Positions 58,020 through 64,000 of a stretch of 64,000 nucleotides of DNA are shown in pieces (positions within the stretch are counted from its first letter, which is position 1; the number at the start of each line of letters is the position of its first letter). This DNA is from Ailurus styani (lineage: Eukaryota; Chordata; Mammalia; Carnivora; Ailuridae). A model generated the notes under the pieces. It saw nothing but the letters and a program-made list of their open reading frames with translations. It had not been told where the DNA came from and did no database searches. Position numbers and translations under genes: made by a program. The DNA is taken from contig LNAC01000037.1 of the NCBI GenBank assembly GCA_002007465.1, positions 449,685 through 513,684 of the forward strand, written 5' to 3'.

Positions 58020-58175
58020 AGAAGAGACTTCAGAAAAGACTGATTCAATCTTCCTCTTTATAGATGAAGAGAGTGAAAACCAGAGAAATTAACTGAAAGC
58101 TGGGAAGTGACAGAGATAGGACTCCCAAATCCTTGTGATAATATTGTTTACACTATATCACATCAACTAATTTAT
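58020..58175 (+). mobile_element. MIR-like SINE fragment
   Basis: 'ctctttatagatgaagagag', 'gaaattaactgaaagctggg' and 'agtgacagagataggactc' match the MIR core in order. Confidence 0.65.
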
Positions 58176-58179
58176 CTTA

Positions 58180-58550
58180 ATAGTTATATAAAATTTTGTC
58201 AGAAATTAAAGATAGTGAAAAATATTTTTGTTTGTAAACTTTGGACCCTTGGGTGATTTTATTTTATTTACTTTTCATTTTTTGAGTTTTTTTTTTAATT
58301 TTTAAACACTTTCTGCAAAATATCAACAAATATCCAAAGATAAAGGAGAGTGAGGAGTTTTCTTTAAAAAAATCTTAGTTTTCCAGTGTAACCAAACCAA
58401 TATGAATTGGCTCCTTGGTGAGTCACAGAAACTGCACCCAGTGAGCTGTCACACAAAGAAAAGTTAATTTGCATCAAATAAGATCATGGGGAATGGCTTC
58501 CAAATCCATGACTCCCTGAGACAGGGTGAAGGGATACCTTTTGTTTAGGG
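58180..58550. other. Single-copy DNA, no feature recognised
   Basis: AT-rich stretch between a MIR and a SINE; nothing recognised. Confidence 0.5.
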
Positions 58551-58566
58551 TTAGGATTAATATTTA

Positions 58567-58763
58567 TTTATTTATTTATTTTTAATTTTTAAAAGATTTT
58601 ATGTATTTATTTGAGAGAGAGAGCATGAGAGGGGAGAAATCAGAGGGAGAAGCAGACTCCCTGTCCCTGTCAAGCAGGGAGCCCTGGACTCTATCCAGGG
58701 ACTCCAGGATCATGACCTGAGCTGAAGGCAGTCGCTTAACCAACTGAGCCACCCAGGCACCCC
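58567..58763 (-). mobile_element. CAN-SINE
   Basis: 15-bp TSD with one mismatch (taggattaatattta at 58552-58566 and taggatgaatattta at 58764-58778). Confidence 0.95.
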
Positions 58764-58778
58764 TAGGATGAATATTTA

Positions 58779-60239
58779 GATAGAGAAACCTTGCCCTCAT
58801 ATGTAGGGAGGGGCAAAAATTAAGCATGTTACTTAAAGAAACATGCTTATACATACAATGTATGCTATGCAAATGAGGTTGAGGCTTCCCCTAGAGCAGA
58901 GATTATAATATTATAATGAAGTAAAGGTAACGGTAGGCCATTCTAGAAGTTACTCCATGGTCCATCTGTGTAAGCACTAGTTGGGGGTTTAGCTGGAACT
59001 AGTGGTTTAGGCCTGCAGGAGGTCTTCTCAGGGCAGTTGCCATCTCATGAGAGATGGTTTCAGGTGGGTTTCATATGCCTGAGTTAAGAGGTTTGCTAGA
59101 AATAAGAACATAAGGAACAATGTAAGACAGAGGTTAGTAAGTACAAGCAGGTGGGCAGTAAATGTCCAGTCATGGGGAATAGCTGGTGATACTAGTACTC
59201 TAGGATCTTTACGTGATTTATGTGGCTTCTCTGTTTCATCCCAGAAAAAAATAAACCTGATACATCTACTTAAATGATTTGTCTTTTATTAGGTATTTTT
59301 TGTCAATACCAAAGTTCAATAGCTCTATATTATTGGTGAAATTGAACTGGGTTTTGTGCATTTTAGCAGATTTTGAGTATTTATATTGAACATCCTGAAG
59401 CAGCAATTAAAATAATTAAGGAGGGTGAAGAAATCTTTAGCATTTAACAAAGAATTCTGAGAAATGTTAATTTCTGTCAAATAAGTAAATCTATGCACAG
59501 ATGCCTCCTGACAGAGGCTGTGATTTCAAAGCGTTTTGCACGCCAAATAACTTGTTTACCCCTCAATATTTGCCAAGTTTACTGTCAATTTTCAAATAAT
59601 TTTCATTTTGCTATTTATTCCACGGCCTTTGGATGGATATGTCTTCTAGACTTTTCTCTTGCATGTAGACAAACTAATTAATATTTTCCCTTCAGGAAAA
59701 TATTTTTTCTTAGATCTAAATGTGTGTTAGCTTCTACTTCATTTCCATATGCTTTGTTCTGTCAATTAACTATGTTATGTGTTGCTAAAAATGTATCTCA
59801 ATGGTTGTCAATTTCTGTGTTTTACAGATTACACACATATGCACACACCTACATAGAACTTATCTAATAGTCTATGAATATACACACATAGTGTGGATTC
59901 AATTAGAAAAAATGCCTTTGTGATACCATGGGAATTTAAGAAATCAACTTTTAAAGTAGGAAATAACATACCTGAAATCACCTGGTGGTCCCTATTATGA
60001 CCCTACGTGCTTGTCTGTTGATGTACTAAAACTCAACTAGGTGTCCAAATCAATAATTAAGATATCTATATTTATATCTCAACACTAATATTTACTTTTA
60101 AACATCCTTAAAAATATAGATAAAAACAGAATTAGACATCAACACAGACAAGACACAGACCTAAACACAAAAAGGATCAAAGTTGATGTCACCAAAAAAC
60201 ATTTAGCTGAGCTTTAGATGGTGAAATATTGCTTTCTTA
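58779..60239. other. Single-copy DNA, longest repeat-poor stretch
   Basis: No transposon recognised in about 1.46 kb, the longest such run here. Around 59490-59660 the sequence is less AT-simple and keeps two CpGs (aaagcgttttgcacgcc), so it could be a conserved non-coding element; this is only a guess. The 62-codon frame at 59493-59681 has no motif. Confidence 0.45.
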
Positions 60240-60254
60240 TAGAAAACATTTTCT

Positions 60255-60453
60255 TTCTTTTTTTAAAAGATTTTATTTATTTATTTGACAGAGAGATAGA
60301 GAGCACAAGTAGACAGAGTGGTAGGCAGAGGGAGAGGGAGAAACAGACTCTCTGCTGAGCAGGGAGCCTGATGCGGGGCTTGATCCCAGTACCCTGGGAT
60401 CATTACCTGAGCTGAAGGCAGCCGCTTAACTGACTGAGCCACCCAGGTGCCCC
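60255..60453 (-). mobile_element. CAN-SINE
   Basis: Perfect 15-bp TSD tagaaaacattttct at 60240-60254 and 60454-60468. Confidence 0.96.
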
Positions 60454-60508
60454 TAGAAAACATTTTCTATGAGTAAAATTCTACTAGCTTCAAAATAGCC
60501 ATTCATTT

Positions 60509-60510
<2 letters not shown>

Positions 60511-60546
<36 letters not shown>
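60511..60546. repeat. (TG)18 microsatellite
   Basis: Perfect run followed by an alternating purine-pyrimidine stretch (cgcacatgcatgcacacata), a candidate for Z-DNA. Confidence 0.97.
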
Positions 60547-60549
<3 letters not shown>

Positions 60550-61784
60550 ACATGCATGCACACATACATGTGGTGGATTTTTGTAAATGATGAAAATGTG
60601 TAAGTGAGAATGTTGCACACAGAGCTGTATATGAAGAGCAAATCCCAATATCCATACCTGCCATATCTAAAAAATAATGATATATTTGTTCAGGTTATAG
60701 ATTTTGGAACTAAATCTTCTTTAACATGCTATATGAACTTGTAAAAGAAATAAACCAGCAAACATTGCTAATTTGTATTTTTGCTTATTTAGAGTATTAT
60801 GCATAAAGACCAGTTTATTCATATGAAACAGTATGTGTTTAGCTGAAATTTATTTGGATGCTAAATATGGAATACCCAAAATTATCCTTTTATTAAAGTT
60901 TTCTAGTAACCACTGCTAGTTAAATATCTCATGACAGAACTACAGTGTCTTGAAAATTCAACTTACCAGCTGTACAAGTTAACAAAATTCTTCAGTAGGA
61001 GTCAGGGAATTTCCTGATAAATACTGCAAGGTGTGATGCCAGTAAGACATGTAGCTGGTCAAACTTGAGAAAGACTACAATGGAAATGATTGACTAGCTA
61101 TAGTCATTCTCTTTTCTTCCACTTTTGTTAAGGTAGGTCTTTTCTCTTGGTTCCTTTATCAGTTTTACATAAATAACAGGAGGGTAAATATCTCTATTCA
61201 TAGTGATGTATATTATTAGTCTGTTTCAGAGTGACAAAAGCTGTATAGAGTTGGAAGTAATATAAGATTTTTAAAAACATTTTATCAAAATTTTAAAGTT
61301 AAAAAAATCACTACCTAGGTTGAAGAGTGGCATTGTCAGAACTGCCTTAAGTATACAGAGTAAAAGAACTAAGAAAGTACAAAAAAGTTTCTAAGAACAT
61401 AATTTTTTTTCTGGGAAATACATTTTTTTAACTCAGACATTTAAAAAGATTATTTTCATTCAGACTAAAAGAAAGGCTATTAGATGAAGATACAAGAAAT
61501 CAAACAAGCCTAGTAGATAACTGACCTCAATGAAATAAATTAGCCTGTGTAATTTATATTTGTCAGCAACTGAATATGTGAGGACCTGAAATGCTATTCC
61601 TAGAGGCTCTAAAGTTATCCTGTTGCTATTCTGTCATGCTTGCTCTCATCTGTTTTTCTGATACAATCAAATGAAAGAATTATAATGCAATAATTCTGAT
61701 GGGTCCATGGAGGGTAATATGCAACTACCAATAATGTATGCAGACTCTGCCCTTTTTTCCCACATGGAAAAAATTATATAGTAA
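60550..61784. other. Single-copy DNA, no feature recognised
   Basis: AT-rich, about 1.2 kb, without recognisable transposons, genes or RNA genes. Confidence 0.5.
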
Positions 61785-61960
61785 TAAGAATAGCTAGCAT
61801 TTATATGGCACTTAATATGTGCCAGGACTGTTATAAGCACGTTGTGTGTATTAAAATTTTAATCTATACAACACTTCCATAAAGTAGTACTATTATTATC
61901 CATATTTTACAGATATGGGAACTAAGGCTCAGAGTGCCTAGGTAATCTCCCTAAAGTAAT
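61785..61960 (+). mobile_element. MIR SINE
   Basis: Among the clearest MIRs here: 'agctagcatttatatggcac', 'atgtgccaggactgttataa', 'attattatccatattttaca', 'ggaactaaggctcagagtg'. Confidence 0.9.
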
Positions 61961-62024
61961 AATTTCTTAATTTAAAAAGCATGCATTTATTAGTTTTAAA
62001 TAATTTTATATGAAGTATGTAAAA

Positions 62025-62556
62025 TAAATACATCTTTATTATTCTTTATTATTGAGGTATAGTTGACATATAATTTTACATTGGTTTGAGGTGTACAGCA
62101 TAATGATTCAACAATTCTATACGTTATTAAATATTCCCCACAGTAAGTGTAGTCACCATCTGTCACCATACAACATTATTATAATATTACTAACATTATT
62201 TCTTTTTTTTTTAACTTTTCTTAAGATTTCATTTTTAAGTAATCTCTACAGCCAATGTAGGGCTCATACTTACAACACTGAGATCCAGAGTCACTGCTCT
62301 ACTGACTGAGCCAGCCTACGCACCCACTGACAATATTTATTACACTGTACCTTTTATTTCATTACTTACTTAATTTATAGCTAGAAGTTTGTACATTTTA
62401 ATTATCTTTACCTATTTCACCCAACGCCCCACCCTGGAAACCATCGGGTTGTTCTCTGTATTTATGTTTGATTGTTTTTCAGATTCCACATGAAAGTGAA
62501 ATCATATGGCATTTATTTTTCTATGTCTGACTTATTTCACTTTGCATAATAAGCTC
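62025..62556 (-). mobile_element. Old LINE-1 3' UTR
   Basis: 'ttgaggtatagttgacatat', 'tagtcaccatctgtcacca' and 'gacttatttcactttgcat' mark the 3' UTR of an older L1, also seen at 37490-37700. Interrupted by a short SINE. Confidence 0.85.
62202..62325 (-). mobile_element. Short older tRNA-Lys SINE
   Basis: About 120 bp, without the long CT-rich part: 'taagtaatctctacagcc', 'gggctcatacttacaacac' and the head 'ctctactgactgagccagcc'. A distinct older subfamily from the other SINEs. Imperfect TSD actaacattattt and actgacaatattt. Confidence 0.88.
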
Positions 62557-62562
62557 TAGGAG

Positions 62563-63790
62563 CAGAAGCAGGAAGATAACAGCAGAGTTGGAGGACCCTA
62601 GGCTCACCTTGTCTCACAAACACAACTGTATCATGATCAAATCATCATAAATACACCCAATCTGAACACTGACAGACCAAACTCAATAACTAAAGGGAGA
62701 AAAAAGGTCACATCAAAGAAGGTAATAAGTGCAGAGACATGGTTTAGAGGAGAAATGGATCATGGATACTGTGGAGGGGAAGAAACAGTGATTCTGGAGA
62801 AGGGCAAGAAAGAGAGGTGCACACAGGGAAACACAAAAGGAAAACATGTCCCCAAAGACACTGGTTTGAATAACTAGAAGGGCTTAATTTTGTGAGTTCT
62901 TGCAACCAGCAGAGCTTAAAGCCTGAAGTTTTAAAGATCAGCAAGCTTGCCTGGGCCTTGATGGTATCAGAGCTTCTGCTGGAGAGAAAGCAGGCAAACA
63001 ACCCAGGGACAGACAGCCTAGACACCATGCATGGGACCCACTGTGGGTAGAATACTTGTGCTTTTCAGAGTGAGTCCTTGATAGGCAGCATTCACCAAGA
63101 TACATCTCCAGAAACAAAGGAGTTATCCAGGGCCATTTCCCTCCCCCACACCTCAGCATAAACACAGAGTCACCTGTGGGAAGAAGTGAAGAAGGGCACT
63201 GGCTGCCTAACTTGCTTACACTAAGCACCACCCCTGCACTCTTGTGGGAATGCCCTTAATAGTCATGCTTACCTCAGTCCCAATGTGTCAGGTCCCTCCA
63301 AGAAAAGACCAGAAAAAAACCCAGTCCACATCATGTCTACAAAAGAGAATTTTGCAAAGTATCAGTTCCTGTGTAAGTGGCAACAGGACTCATTTTGCAG
63401 GCATACCAGAAACAACTAGTTAAAACTCACCACATTCAGGCCAGGGACCAAATATTTCCCACAGCAGGCAAGAAAAACCTCTGGAGAAAATTTGCCTGAA
63501 GCATAGAACAGCCAGAATGCAAGAGCAGAGTGCATGCAGTACACACTAGAGAAACTTGCTGTGGTGCCAGCCCCTGGGCATGATATGGCATCTTCCTCAT
63601 AAGGTCAATACTTTCAGGAACAGGAGACATAACTGGCTTTTATAACACAGAAAAGAAGGTAGAAACTTAGACAAAATGAGAAGACCTGGGAATTAAACCC
63701 AAATGAAAGAAAAAGATAAGGCTACACCCAGAGATCAAAGTGAAACAGATATGAGCATCATGCCTAATGGAGAATTTAAAGCAAGGATCA
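62563..63790 (+). mobile_element. LINE-1 5' end (5' UTR, start of ORF1 side)
   Basis: Begins near 'taggagcagaagcaggaag' and continues 'gttggaggaccctaggctc'. About 1.2 kb align by eye with the L1 5' UTR at 5217-6380 (shared 'gagttcttgcaaccagcag' and 'acagaaacttag'-type strings). Interrupted at the right by a SINE; the rest lies outside the window. Confidence 0.85.
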
Positions 63791-64000
63791 GGGCACCTGG
63801 GTGGCTCAGTGGGTTAAAGCCTCTGCCTTCAGCTTAGGTCATGATCTCAGGGTCCTGGGATCAAGGCCCACATTGGGCTCTCTGCTGGGCAGGGAGCCTG
63901 CTTCCTCCTCTATCTCTGCCTGCCTCTCTGCCTACTTGTAATCTCTCTCTGTCAAATAAATAAATAAAATCTTAAAAAAAATAAAATAAAATAAATAAAG
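63791..64000 (+). mobile_element. CAN-SINE, young, at the window edge
   Basis: Head 'gggcacctgggtggctcagt', mustelid-like body, A-rich tail still running at the last base. The right TSD is outside the window. Confidence 0.95.

Noticed and set aside
62202..62325. tRNA-Lys gene
   Set aside because: The tRNA-like head belongs to an older SINE with a SINE body and tail, and it has no intact acceptor or T arm.

Overview
The window looks like nuclear DNA from a caniform carnivore, most likely a mustelid (weasel, mink, ferret, marten or otter group). It carries about 25 copies of a tRNA-Lys-derived CAN-SINE whose young copies read 'ctcagtgggttaaagcctc', the form I associate with mustelids, plus many LINE-1 copies with carnivore-type 3' ends. 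The species is inferred; the SINE and L1 identities are read directly. The DNA is AT-rich with long A/T-only runs. I found no functional protein-coding gene, rRNA or intact tRNA. Nearly every long reading frame is a decayed L1 ORF2 or ORF1 fragment, an endogenous-retrovirus fragment, or a chance frame.

Layout. 1-1597: 3' part of a + strand L1, followed by a tiny retroposed 5' half of tRNA-Lys inside a 16-bp target-site duplication (TSD). 2140-5216: minus-strand L1 holding a 530-bp A/T tract, a SINE and a younger L1 tail. 5217-10330: a decayed but end-to-end + strand L1. 10370-11340: three SINEs and an ancient LTR-like repeat. 11340-16118: L1 pieces and an ancient MaLR (MLT1-type) element interrupted by an L1 that is itself interrupted by a SINE. 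16120-25905: minus-strand L1 sequence acting as host for a solo MLT1 LTR, a class I (gammaretrovirus-like) endogenous retrovirus at 18381-23086, a SINE pair and a twin-primed L1; the retrovirus carries another twin-primed L1 in env. 26113-33190: an almost full-length minus-strand L1. 33190-37490: MIR, a 2.4-kb + strand L1, single-copy DNA and L2. 37490-46645: a second long minus-strand L1 containing a probable solo LTR of about 710 bp, a SINE nest and an inverted copy of part of its own ORF2. 46650-49330: old L1 and L2. 49330-62000: the least repeat-dense part, with SINEs, MIRs, one L1 and several kb of apparently single-copy DNA. 62025-64000: an old L1 tail, then the 5' end of a + strand L1 running towards the window edge with a SINE at the boundary.

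There is no operon or pathway. The content is a record of insertions whose order can be read from nesting: old L1, then MLT1 and the retrovirus, then young L1 and SINE copies. The least ordinary items are (1) the 34-nt tRNA-Lys half ending in the anticodon loop, (2) two near-perfect inverted duplications (about 347 bp at about 99% identity, and 98 bp at 100%) that look like templated insertions, not transposition, (3) an endogenous retrovirus with unusually short paired LTRs of about 200 bp, a tRNA-Glu-type primer site and a gag-to-integrase deletion, and (4) two clear twin-priming inversions.
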